Source: Paraburkholderia piptadeniae (lineage in GTDB: Bacteria > Pseudomonadota > Gammaproteobacteria > Burkholderiales > Burkholderiaceae). From it: a stretch of 64,000 nucleotides of DNA. Below are positions 35,264-42,804 of the stretch, in pieces. The stretch spans positions 1 to 64,000 of the forward strand of contig NZ_CYGY02000077.1 of assembly GCF_900007165.1 (NCBI RefSeq). Direction: 5' to 3'. Made by a program: the position numbers and the translations under genes. Under the pieces are notes generated by a model. The model made no database searches. It was not told the origin of the DNA and saw only the letters and a list, made by a program, of their open reading frames with translations. The number at the start of each line of letters is the position of its first letter. Position 1 is the stretch's first letter.

Positions 35264-35689
35264 TCACTTCACGATGATGGTGATCTTCTTCGAATAGACG
35301 GGCGGATTATGCGGAACGTGGTTGTAGTCGCCGAGCAGCAATTGCAGCGTGTGCTTGCCGGGCGGCAACTCGATGCGCGCATCCGTTTCCCCTGCGCCGA
35401 AATGCAGGTGCTGGCGATCGGAGGGAATCTCCTGATCCATCGGCGGCAGGTCCGTATCGATCAGCAGATGGTGATGTCCCGTATTCGGCACATTCACGCC
35501 CTTAGGGCACACGCCCATATTGCGCAAGCCCATTCGCACCCAGAGCTTGCCGCCCGTAATGACGGTGCCGTCCGACGGCCAGATGATGTACGCCTCGGCT
35601 CCGGGCGGCGAAGGCGTCGGTCCTGCGAATGCCTGTGCCGAAGCGAGAAAGAGCGCGCCAAAAATCGCCAGCCTTATTCTTCTTTGCAT
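35264..35689 (-). CDS. Secreted DUF4399 protein, copy 2
   Basis: A 141-residue paralogue of the previous gene, with its own signal peptide (RRIRLAIFGALFLASAQAFA) and GGGAGAA ribosome site. It shares the HHHLLIDTDLPPMDQ, HLHFGAGET and PPGKHTLQLLLGD blocks and differs mainly near the N-terminus of the mature part (YIIWPSDGTVITGGKLWVRM) and by a Cys before PKGV. It is transcribed first in the pair. Whether it serves the export system is not shown by sequence. Position between peptide P2 and the caspase/SUMF1 gene is the only link. Confidence 0.85.
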   Translation of the reverse strand: MQRRIRLAIFGALFLASAQAFAGPTPSPPGAEAYIIWPSDGTVITGGKLWVRMGLRNMGVCPKGVNVPNTGHHHLLIDTDLPPMDQEIPSDRQHLHFGAGETDARIELPPGKHTLQLLLGDYNHVPHNPPVYSKKITIIVK

Positions 35690-36018
35690 TGCGCATTCTC
35701 CCAGGGAGGGTCAGTGCTGCTTGCTTCCGCTTTAGCTTAGGACGTAACTTGTCAAAAAGATACGCCACGCTCGTTAACGTTCTGACGTTTCGAATCGCGT
35801 GCTATCGTTGAAGAGGGTGGTCCATGCAAATGCAATGCGTCGCGCGGGCGCCGGCAAGCGCGCATGCGATGTCGCGAACGGCTGCATGCTTCGCCGTCGA
35901 TTGCAATGCAGCGAGCGGCTGTCGTTCTCATTGCGCGCCTGGCCCCTCCCGGCTGGTCCCGCCGGTTCGTCCATAGTGAGGTTCCTTCCAGAACTTCCAG
36001 AACAAACAGGATCTGAAA
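35690..36018. other. Intergenic region between DUF4399 and caspase/SUMF1 genes
   Basis: About 330 bases between divergent genes. I found no gene, hairpin or sigma-54 type site with correct spacing here; promoters for both directions must lie within it. Confidence 0.35.
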
Positions 36019-37947
36019 ATGTGGCGAAAACTTCTGCTGGTTTGCATCATCGGGGCACTCCAGATGCAAGCAGCCGCCGCGCAAACGCTACCGCGCGAAG
36101 CAAAGGCTGCCGCTCTGCGCATCGCAATGGACGATGCCGTTACAAGTTCAGTCGAAGGCGCCGGGCGCAAGGTCGCGCTCGTGATCGGCAATGCGGACTA
36201 CCCTGTCGATGCGCTGCCGAACGCCGCGCGCGATGCGCAAAGCGTCGCCGACACGTTGCGCGCCGAAGGCTTCGATGTCGTGCTGCGCACGAACGCGACG
36301 GCGCAACAGATGCGCGACGCGCTCGCCGATTTTCGCCGTCGCGTGCAGCCGGGCGGCACCGCCCTGTTCTATTTCGCCGGACATGGATTGCAGGCGGGGC
36401 ACTCGACGCTGCTCGCTTCCGCCAGCGCCGATCCGCGCGCGCCCTCGACCTTGATAACGGCGAGCATCGATCTGTCGGGCGTGCTCGATACGCTCTCCGA
36501 GCCGCGCGCGCATGCGCTCAATCTGGTGGTGCTCGATGCGTGTCTCACGCAGCCGTTCGCGAGGTCCGTAGCGGCGATTCCGTTGCCCGCGCAAACGCTC
36601 ATTGCCTTCGCGACTGCGCAGGGCGAACAAGCCGCCGACGGCACGCGTCACGGCATCTTCACGGACGCATGGTTGCGTGAAATGGCCCGCGCGCCCGATC
36701 AGCCACTCGACTCTATGTTCGCTCAAGTCACGCGACGCGTGATGCGAGCAACGCACGGCATGCAGAAACCGTGGGCCGTCTCGTCGTTGACGAAGCCCGA
36801 GCGTGTCTTTGCATCGCATACGCTAACGCTGGCTGCGGACGATTCGCCGAATGAATTTGTCACTCTGAATAGCCGGGGCATTTTGCCGAAGGACAGCAAC
36901 GAGCAATATGAACTGACGTTCTGGGATTCGATCAAGGACAGCAATTACGCGAGCGATTATGAAGCGTATCTGAAGGCCTATCCGAACGGCCGCTTTGCGG
37001 CGCTCGCGAAGGCGCGCATTGAACGGCTCAAGGCGGCGGGCTCGGCGACGCCACCTGCCTCGCACGCGGCGCCCGCTCCTTCGCCATCTCCATCGCCTGC
37101 GCCCGCGCCAGCACCTGCACCGAAGGCCGCTGCAACGCCCTCACCGGCTTCCACACCCGCTCCTGCACCGAAAGCCGCAGTGACGCCCGCGCCCGCTGCG
37201 CCGACGCCTGCGCCCGCGCACGCCGCGACGGGTGGCGAAATCAAGGACTGCGCGGCATGCCCTGTAATGGTGTTGCTGCCCGCGGGCTCGTTCACGATGG
37301 GCAGCAATTACGGCGACCCGTCTGAGAAGCCGCCGCATCACGTGACGATTCCCGCGCCGTTCGCGATCGCCAGATACGAGGTGACGGTCGAACAATGGAA
37401 CGCGTGCGCGGACGTCAACGGATGCCCGAAGCTTTCGTCGGAAAACAGCTCTGCGAAGAATGCGCCCGCGCGCGATCTCAGTTGGGACGATACGCAAGCC
37501 TACGTGAAATGGCTGAGCAAGGTGACGGGCAAAACCTATCGGCTGCCGACAGAAGCCGAATGGGAATACGCGGACCGCGCGGGCACCTCGACGAAGTACT
37601 GGTGGGGCGATCAGATGCGTAAAGGCGTGGCGAACTGCAAGGACTGCGGCGATCCCTATCACAAGGACGCGCCGGAACCCGTCGGCTCATATGCGGCGAA
37701 TCCAAATGGACTGTACGACATGAATGGCAGCGTCTGGGAATGGGTCGCCGACTGCTGGCATAACTCATACCAGAACGCGCCGACCGACGGACGCACATGG
37801 GATGCGCCCGGCTGCAACATGCGCGTGATTCGCGGCGGCTCATGGCGCGAAGGCAACGACTACATGCTTAGCTCGACGCGCTTCAAGTACAGCCCGAGCG
37901 TGCGCCAGTCGCAAAACGGCTTTCGTGTCGTCAAAGAACTCAAGTGA
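36019..37947 (+). CDS. Secreted caspase-like and SUMF1 (formylglycine-enzyme-like) fusion protein
   Basis: A 642-residue protein with a signal peptide (1-21). A caspase/metacaspase-fold domain (about 48-270) has H122 in YFAGHG and C175 in LVVLDACLT, the intact catalytic dyad. A short helical region (about 295-335), an Ala/Pro-rich linker (about 340-405) and a C-terminal SUMF1/FGE-type domain (about 410-642: GSFTMGSNYGDPSEKPPH, RLPTEAEWEYA, GNVWEW-like GSVWEWVADCW, RVIRGGSW) follow. SUMF1 domains in TagR of T6SS activate the PpkA kinase; this gene faces the kinase gene, tail to tail. Role as a periplasmic co-sensor is inferred. Confidence 0.88.
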   Translation: MWRKLLLVCIIGALQMQAAAAQTLPREAKAAALRIAMDDAVTSSVEGAGRKVALVIGNADYPVDALPNAARDAQSVADTLRAEGFDVVLRTNATAQQMRDALADFRRRVQPGGTALFYFAGHGLQAGHSTLLASASADPRAPSTLITASIDLSGVLDTLSEPRAHALNLVVLDACLTQPFARSVAAIPLPAQTLIAFATAQGEQAADGTRHGIFTDAWLREMARAPDQPLDSMFAQVTRRVMRATHGMQKPWAVSSLTKPERVFASHTLTLAADDSPNEFVTLNSRGILPKDSNEQYELTFWDSIKDSNYASDYEAYLKAYPNGRFAALAKARIERLKAAGSATPPASHAAPAPSPSPSPAPAPAPAPKAAATPSPASTPAPAPKAAVTPAPAAPTPAPAHAATGGEIKDCAACPVMVLLPAGSFTMGSNYGDPSEKPPHHVTIPAPFAIARYEVTVEQWNACADVNGCPKLSSENSSAKNAPARDLSWDDTQAYVKWLSKVTGKTYRLPTEAEWEYADRAGTSTKYWWGDQMRKGVANCKDCGDPYHKDAPEPVGSYAANPNGLYDMNGSVWEWVADCWHNSYQNAPTDGRTWDAPGCNMRVIRGGSWREGNDYMLSSTRFKYSPSVRQSQNGFRVVKELK

Positions 37948-37953
37948 TTTAGA

Positions 37954-37990
37954 GGCCGCGCGTAATACGCAGAAAGCACGCGCGCCTTTT
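37954..37990 (+). terminator. Terminator of the caspase/SUMF1 gene
   Basis: GGC(C)GCGCGT pairs with ACGCGCGCC across a 14-base loop and is followed by TTTT at 37987-37990. It overlaps the stop of the convergent kinase gene. Confidence 0.5.
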
Positions 37991-40145
37991 AATTTGGCCG
38001 TGGCCTGCTGTTGATCTGCGCAATATCGGCGACGATGCGGTCCTGCCCATATCTCGCCACCAGTTGCTTGAGCCGTGCATCGAGTGCGCGCAGATAGTCC
38101 GCGCGCGACTCGCTCTCGGGACGTGGCGCATCGAATAGCGGTACGGGCGTGACCAGCAACACGACCAGTTCCTGTCCGAACGGCTTCGAAACGACCCACT
38201 CGCCGCCGCTGCCGATCGTCGCCGCGTAGTGCGGCGGCGCCTGATTACCTTTTGCGCGCGGCCCCGGCACCATGTGTACTACCGTGCCGTCGAGCACGTA
38301 ATAGTCGAGGTTCACATACGAGTCGTAACCCGGCGTCGTCACATCGACGACGAGGGGATCGCCTTCCGTCAGCACGCCATTCGGCATGCGCGCTTTCAGC
38401 GAAATGATGTGCCCTACCAGCCAGTTATGCGACCAGTAAGGACCGAGTTCCTTCAGGATGTCGCACTTGTCGTTGCTCACGTGATGCACGTCGACTTTCG
38501 TCGATGCCACGCCGGGCAAGGTCGCAAGGCGCTCGTTGACTTGCGCCTCGCCTCGCTGCGGCACGAATCCGCGCACCTCTACCGCGCGATCCTGTACGGA
38601 AGCGGCCAGCGCCGAGCACGGCAGTGACGCGAGCACCGATGTGACGGCGGCGAGCGTCGGCGGCGCGGGCGTGCCGGGTGCTTGCGGCGGCGGAGGCGCC
38701 GAGGCCACGGAAGCGGACGGCTGCGCGGGTGTAACGGGTGTGGCAGACGTTGACGACGTTGGCGACACAGCCGCGCTTTGCGCAGTCGGCGCGCCTGCCT
38801 CGGGTACGACCGACGCCTGCTGCGCCTCGTTCTCGTGCTCCAGGTTCTGCGAAGCGCGATAGAAGTACAGCGCGCCCGCCGCCGCGCAAGCGAGCGCGAG
38901 ACCCGCGACGCCCGACTTCGCCAGCATCCCAGTGCGGTCCGGGCTGCGCGTCGTGGACTTCGACGCGGACGGGCGCTCCTGCGCGCCGAACTCCTCGACG
39001 AAGCGCGACACGGTCGGCGTGCGCGCCTTGCGATCGAACGCCAGCGCCGAGCGCAGCGCGCGCCATTGACGGTTGCCCAGATTCTCCGGCCGCTGCGGCT
39101 GGCGATTCGCGGCGCGCGCCTGAGTCGCCGACATGCGCTCGAACGGGTGGCGTCCCGTCAAAAGCTCATACGTAATGCAACCGAGCGCGTAGATGTCGTC
39201 GCGCGGATCGGGCTCGTGATGCTCGAGCATTTCCGGGCTCGCATACGCGGGCGTCAACGCGCCGAGGCTGGCCGGATCGAAAACCGTCGCGTCGCTCTCT
39301 TCTTCGGGGCGCTGAAAGACGCGCGCAATGCCGAAGTCGATCACCTTGACTTCGCCCGTATCCGTGAGAAAAACATTCGCGGGCTTGAAATCGCAATGTA
39401 CGAAGCCGCGCTCATGCGCATACGCAAGCGCGTTCGACATCCCGCGCACGATCGGCAGCGCGGACTGAACGGGCATGCCGTTGAAATCCGGCGTGCGCAA
39501 GATCTGGCTCAATGGCTTGCCCGACAGGTACTCCATCGTCAGGTAGACGATGGGGCCTTCGCGATCGAAATCGTAGACAGTGACGATATTGCGGTGCGCG
39601 AGTACCTGTGCCTTGCGTGCCTCGCGCTGCAACGCGATCAGCGACTTCGGATTGCCGCGGAACTGCGTATTGAGCACCTTGATCGCGAGATAGGGCTTGC
39701 GGTCCGACGCTTCGAGCTTGCGCAGATCGAGCGCCTTGTACACGGTGCCCATGCCGCCCACGCCCAGACACTCTTCGAGGACGAAGCGGTTGTTCAGCGT
39801 ATCGCCCGTGCCCTTCACCTGATCGATGCCGGACAGGACGCTCGACGTGTCGGCGTGCTTCGTGGGCGGCGGCGTGATCAGGCGCTCCGGGACCGTCTGC
39901 ACGCGCGTTTCCTCGCCGCCCGCCGCGGCAAGATTCGACACCGGCATCTGCTCGATCCGGCGGCGCACTTCTGCGTAGAGATCAGGAGGCAGAGGCTTCC
40001 TGGTGTGCGCTTCGCCAAGTATTTCGAGCAGACGAGACGAACCGAGACCTTCCGTCGTCAGCGTGCTGTCGAGTTGAGCGACAAACGCATCTTGCGTGAG
40101 CGCGCCGCTCTGAAAATCCCGAATCACGTGCGCAAGGCTAGCCAT
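37989..40145 (-). CDS. Transmembrane Ser/Thr protein kinase (PpkA-like)
   Basis: A 718-residue receptor-like kinase. A helical N-terminus (1-100) is followed by a Hanks-type kinase domain (about 120-375) with GVGGMGTVYKA, AIKVL, HCDFKPAN (D252, K254), VIDFGIAR (D270) and ASPEM. The catalytic loop has Cys where Arg is usual, so it is a non-RD kinase. One membrane helix lies at about 408-428, then a Pro/Ala/Thr linker and a periplasmic domain (about 520-690, DUF4384-like: ARMPNGVLTEGDPLVVDV). The ATG at 40145 is preferred; a TTG at 40199 is possible. It should oppose the PP2C enzyme and feed the FHA protein. Confidence 0.9.
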   Translation of the reverse strand: MASLAHVIRDFQSGALTQDAFVAQLDSTLTTEGLGSSRLLEILGEAHTRKPLPPDLYAEVRRRIEQMPVSNLAAAGGEETRVQTVPERLITPPPTKHADTSSVLSGIDQVKGTGDTLNNRFVLEECLGVGGMGTVYKALDLRKLEASDRKPYLAIKVLNTQFRGNPKSLIALQREARKAQVLAHRNIVTVYDFDREGPIVYLTMEYLSGKPLSQILRTPDFNGMPVQSALPIVRGMSNALAYAHERGFVHCDFKPANVFLTDTGEVKVIDFGIARVFQRPEEESDATVFDPASLGALTPAYASPEMLEHHEPDPRDDIYALGCITYELLTGRHPFERMSATQARAANRQPQRPENLGNRQWRALRSALAFDRKARTPTVSRFVEEFGAQERPSASKSTTRSPDRTGMLAKSGVAGLALACAAAGALYFYRASQNLEHENEAQQASVVPEAGAPTAQSAAVSPTSSTSATPVTPAQPSASVASAPPPPQAPGTPAPPTLAAVTSVLASLPCSALAASVQDRAVEVRGFVPQRGEAQVNERLATLPGVASTKVDVHHVSNDKCDILKELGPYWSHNWLVGHIISLKARMPNGVLTEGDPLVVDVTTPGYDSYVNLDYYVLDGTVVHMVPGPRAKGNQAPPHYAATIGSGGEWVVSKPFGQELVVLLVTPVPLFDAPRPESESRADYLRALDARLKQLVARYGQDRIVADIAQINSRPRPN

Positions 40146-40599
40146 GTGTTCAAAGCGCTGCAGCTCCCGTTGGCCGAAGAAATTCCCTGTCTTAACCAAT
40201 TACAAGTGCTCGTTCGATAGTAGTTCGCACGTATGCCTTTCGCAAACCAGGATTGGCCCGTGACACGCGCACGGCACGGTCGTACGACTGGCATGGCTTA
40301 TGCATCGACTGGTGCGCCGGGTAGACACCGTGCGCACGGCGCGAGCGGTGCGGCCGCCGTTCATGTCCGACAAGAGCAAGACGGTTGATGCCCGGCAGCT
40401 TGTAAACGATGCGACGAATACGAGCGTTGTGCTTCCCGCTTTGCTGCTCGACTTCGCTTCGTTCGCATTGCCCGGTGGCCCACACCATACCGAGGCTGAA
40501 TTACCTATACTGGTTGTTCGAGCCCTACGCGTTGCCGCCACTGATCGAAGCGCACCTTTGGTCGCAATGGCATCACGCGATATTTTTTCTGGAACTGCC
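40146..40599. other. Intergenic region between kinase and P3 genes
   Basis: About 450 bases between divergent genes. It contains the candidate sigma-54 promoter of P3 at 40289-40304, leaving an untranslated leader of about 285 bases. The P3 reading frame stays open upstream to 40300, but homology of the leader to P1 and P2 puts the true start at 40600. No kinase promoter was recognised. Confidence 0.4.
40289..40304 (+). promoter_or_regulatory. Candidate sigma-54 promoter upstream of P3
   Basis: TGGCATG-GCTT-ATGCA has GG (40290-40291) and GC (40302-40303) ten bases apart, with a full -24 half and one mismatch in the -12 half. The distance to the P3 start (297 bases) is long, which lowers confidence. 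Confidence 0.45.
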
Positions 40600-40824
40600 A
40601 TGTCCAAGCTCGTCATCAAGGATCTCTCCGAAAGCGTCGAACTCGATCGCGCGGCCATGACGGCCATTGTCGGCGGCGCAAGAACGGGGGGACGCTTCTT
40701 TGGCGTCACCGCGCAAGCAGTGCCTGCCGCGACGCGCGTAGTCGACTATCCCGCAGGATTCCCGACGGCCGCGCGTCAACCGGTCGACGAGCGCATACCG
40801 CCGCAAAGCCTTTTGCACAAGTAG
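40600..40824 (+). CDS. Double-glycine leader peptide precursor P3
   Basis: A 74-residue precursor with the 26-residue leader type: IKDL (6-9), L15-D16, M20 (-7), I23 (-4), G25-G26. Cleavage leaves 48 residues starting ARTGGRFFGVTAQAV, basic to neutral, Pro/Ala-rich and Cys-free, ending PQSLLHK. The core is unlike P1 and P2, so only the leader is conserved. The ribosome site is weak. A perfect 12-base-pair hairpin follows 40 bases after the stop. It is divergent from the kinase gene. Confidence 0.75.
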   Translation: MSKLVIKDLSESVELDRAAMTAIVGGARTGGRFFGVTAQAVPAATRVVDYPAGFPTAARQPVDERIPPQSLLHK

Positions 40825-40863
40825 CTGTAACGCACTCGTCCCTTGCTCACGTGTACCTTCCTT

Positions 40864-40891
40864 CCGTATGCCGCCACGCGGCGGCATACGG
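40864..40891 (+). terminator. Perfect hairpin downstream of P3
   Basis: CCGTATGCCGCC pairs with GGCGGCATACGG around ACGC, a 12-base-pair perfect stem. There is no T-tract. It probably ends or protects the P3 transcript. Confidence 0.5.
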
Positions 40892-41106
40892 ATAGCGTTC
40901 GTTCGCGTGTCAACGCACGGCATTGATCGACGCGTCGGGTTCATTCCAACAACCGTTCGCGCGCGCCGGTGCGGTTGACGCCAACACATTTGCGCCGACG
41001 CGTCGCGGTCAACCGGTCATAGACGTGTGAGGGCCCTCCGATATTCCCTTGCGTACAGGCGTTTTTCAACGCGCAATGTGCGTTACCCCTCACAATGCTG
41101 CTAAAT

Positions 41107-41122
41107 CGGCATACTCGTTGCG
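41107..41122 (+). promoter_or_regulatory. Candidate sigma-54 promoter of P4
   Basis: CGGCATA-CTCG-TTGCG has GG (41108-41109) and GC (41120-41121) ten bases apart, a full -12 half and one mismatch in the -24 half. The P4 ATG is 56 bases downstream. Confidence 0.65.
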
Positions 41123-41176
41123 GAACAGGAAGCGAGCGCTGAATCGTGCTCGTCTATCCGCATCAGGAGAATTGCC

Positions 41177-41383
41177 ATGAAAGCCACTGTCGTAGTCAAA
41201 GACCTGTCCCCATCCACCACACTCGACCGCAAGGAAACCGCGCTGACGCCTGACAAGATGAAGAGCATTGTCGGCGGGCGAAGCGTTGCCGTGACCGTCG
41301 ACGGCACCCGTAGCGGCGCTGTCGACGATTGGGCAATCGACACCGCTATCTTCGAAGGGCGTATCAAAGGGTCGATGATTTGA
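41177..41383 (+). CDS. Double-glycine leader peptide precursor P4
   Basis: A 68-residue precursor. The leader begins KATVVVKDLSPSTTLDRK, aligning with P1-P3, but contains an eight-residue insertion before L23 (-12), M28 (-7), I31 (-4) and G33-G34, so it is 34 residues long. The released peptide would be 34 residues, RSVAVTVDGTRSGAV onward, Cys-free with a single Trp and both acidic and basic residues. AGGAGAA precedes the ATG. It is monocistronic, with a hairpin 44 bases after the stop. Confidence 0.8.
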   Translation: MKATVVVKDLSPSTTLDRKETALTPDKMKSIVGGRSVAVTVDGTRSGAVDDWAIDTAIFEGRIKGSMI

Positions 41384-41426
41384 GGACGCTATTTGGTGTT
41401 TGCTTCTGCGGAGTTGGCAGAGCGAG

Positions 41427-41457
41427 GCCCCTTTGTCCGCTAATGGTACAAAGGGGC
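41427..41457 (+). terminator. Perfect hairpin downstream of P4
   Basis: GCCCCTTTGT pairs with ACAAAGGGGC across an 11-base loop. AACTTT follows, not a clean T-tract. It is the likely 3' end of the P4 transcript. Confidence 0.5.
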
Positions 41458-41513
41458 AACTTTGAAGGGCTTGACGAACTTTTGCGATCCGCCCATGCAT
41501 CCGTGCTAGATAT

Positions 41514-41720
41514 ATGCGCTCATTGACTCGCGTGGTGAGGCATGGGAACGGAACTAACCGTGACGAAGGCTACGCGCGGATAATGGCCGCCTTGAACAGG
41601 GACGAGCGGCTTTCGGATCGCAAGGCACGATTTATCGCGTTCATGTACTCGTGCCTTGGCGCAGAACTCGCCATCGAGTTCGATTCGCTGAAGATCGAGA
41701 CGGACGGAATTGCACGATGA
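41514..41720 (+). CDS. Small hypothetical protein coupled to a lipoprotein gene
   Basis: A frame of up to 68 residues, possibly starting at the internal ATG 41583 (45 residues: MAALNRDERLSDRKARF onward). No good ribosome site is seen for either start. Its stop overlaps the next ATG as ATGA, the main reason to believe it is real. It is charged, with one short hydrophobic stretch (FIAFMYSCLGAELAI). Unrecognised. Confidence 0.4.
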   Translation: MRSLTRVVRHGNGTNRDEGYARIMAALNRDERLSDRKARFIAFMYSCLGAELAIEFDSLKIETDGIAR

Positions 41721-41854
41721 AATCACGTTTCCAGCTCATCGCCATGCTGGCGATCGTCAGCGCACTACTTTCCGCGTGTGGCATTTTCGGTTGCGCGGGC
41801 GTCGGCGGTAACAGCGGATATGCCGCTGGTTGCACGGCGGGGACACGATTTTAG
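41717..41854 (+). CDS. Very small lipoprotein
   Basis: A 45-residue peptide. The basic start (MKSR), hydrophobic core (AMLAIVSALLSAC) and the lipobox LSAC put Cys21 as the lipidation site, leaving about 25 mature residues rich in Gly and Cys (GIFGCAGVGGNSGYAAGC). It resembles small entericidin-like or immunity-type lipoproteins only in size and layout. It lies downstream of P4 on the same strand, so a protective or accessory role for the peptide system is possible but unproven. Confidence 0.55.
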   Translation: MKSRFQLIAMLAIVSALLSACGIFGCAGVGGNSGYAAGCTAGTRF

Positions 41855-42018
41855 TGTCGGCTCTCGACGATGTTTGTCACGTCGAAAGAGAAGAGCAGAC
41901 GGATCACCGGATGAGGAGTCCGGCATCGCTCCAGCCAGAGCTAGATCCGTCATGCGATGCATTATCGGCTTGCGGTGCGGATGCGTCATCATGCAAGTGA
42001 GCAAGAGACTCTTGCCAG

Positions 42019-42720
42019 ATGCGTCAAAATGCGAGCAGCCAGTTCGCCCTCGAGACAGGCCACGCTTGCACATCCGTTAATATATCGGACGCACCCGCGC
42101 CTTTAAATCACCGTTCGCAATCTGCTTTGCCGACCTTTACGCTGCCCTCGACGCTTCAAGCGGAACTCGAAATCCGCAAAAGCCGCTTCATTGCCTACGC
42201 GATTCCCGTGGCCGACCGTGACGCCGCGATGGAAGAATTACAGCGCCTGCGCGCGGAGCACCCCACTGCCACGCACGTATGCTGGGCGCTCCTCGCGGGC
42301 GGCCAGTCCGGCATGTCCGACGACGGCGAACCTTCCGGCACGGCGGGCCGCCCGATACTCGAAGTGTTGCGTCACCACGATCTCGACGGCGTGCTGGCCG
42401 CCGTCGTGCGCTATTACGGCGGCGTGAAGCTGGGCGCGGGCGGCCTCGTGCGCGCCTACACCGACGCCATCGCGACCGCGCTACAGGACGCGCCGCGCGT
42501 CGAGCGGATTGCGCTCGCATCGCTGAGCGTCGAAATCGGCTACCCCGACGAAGCACGCGTGCGCCGCTGGATCGAACAGGAAAATCACACGCTCGAATCG
42601 AGCGCCTACGGAATGAGCGTGCAATTGACGATACGCATGCCCATCACCGCCATCGACACCGCGCGCGAAGCACTGCGCGACATGACGCAAGGCCGCGCGA
42701 GTTTTCCCGAAGACGTCTGA
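42019..42720 (+). CDS. YigZ/IMPACT family protein
   Basis: A 233-residue UPF0029/IMPACT-type protein. The core begins LEIRKSRFIAYAIPV and has the family signature DDGEPSGTAGRPILEVL and VVRYYGGVKLGAGGLVRAY, followed by the small ferredoxin-like C-terminal domain. YigZ proteins are linked to translation control, but the biochemical role is not settled. The first about 40 residues (to PTFTLPSTLQ) are not conserved in the family, so translation may start downstream at a non-ATG codon; 42019 is the only clear ATG. Confidence 0.88.
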   Translation: MRQNASSQFALETGHACTSVNISDAPAPLNHRSQSALPTFTLPSTLQAELEIRKSRFIAYAIPVADRDAAMEELQRLRAEHPTATHVCWALLAGGQSGMSDDGEPSGTAGRPILEVLRHHDLDGVLAAVVRYYGGVKLGAGGLVRAYTDAIATALQDAPRVERIALASLSVEIGYPDEARVRRWIEQENHTLESSAYGMSVQLTIRMPITAIDTAREALRDMTQGRASFPEDV

Positions 42721-42804
42721 GCCGATTCGCGAGAACAAAAACAAAGCCGCCGCGCGCCGGAAAACAATTCCGTACACGCGGCCGCTAGCTGCTTCAATTG
42801 CCCC

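Larger units (their letters stand above)
40825..41176. other. Intergenic region between P3 and P4
   Basis: About 350 bases holding the P3 hairpin (40864-40891), a near-perfect palindrome at 41068-41084 (AACGCGCAATGTGCGTT) and the P4 sigma-54 type promoter (41107-41122). The palindrome ends 22 bases before the promoter. No gene seen. Confidence 0.45.

Noticed and set aside
22200..40145. Kinase, phosphatase and FHA genes as part of a T6SS cluster
   Set aside because: No sheath, baseplate, VgrG or ClpV gene is present; the only T6SS-type gene, PAAR, is 20 kb away.
21824..41383. Peptide system as a lanthipeptide, sactipeptide or other RiPP
   Set aside because: No LanM, radical SAM, YcaO or other modifying enzyme gene is in the window, and the cores have no Cys; unmodified peptides are more likely, though an enzyme elsewhere is possible.
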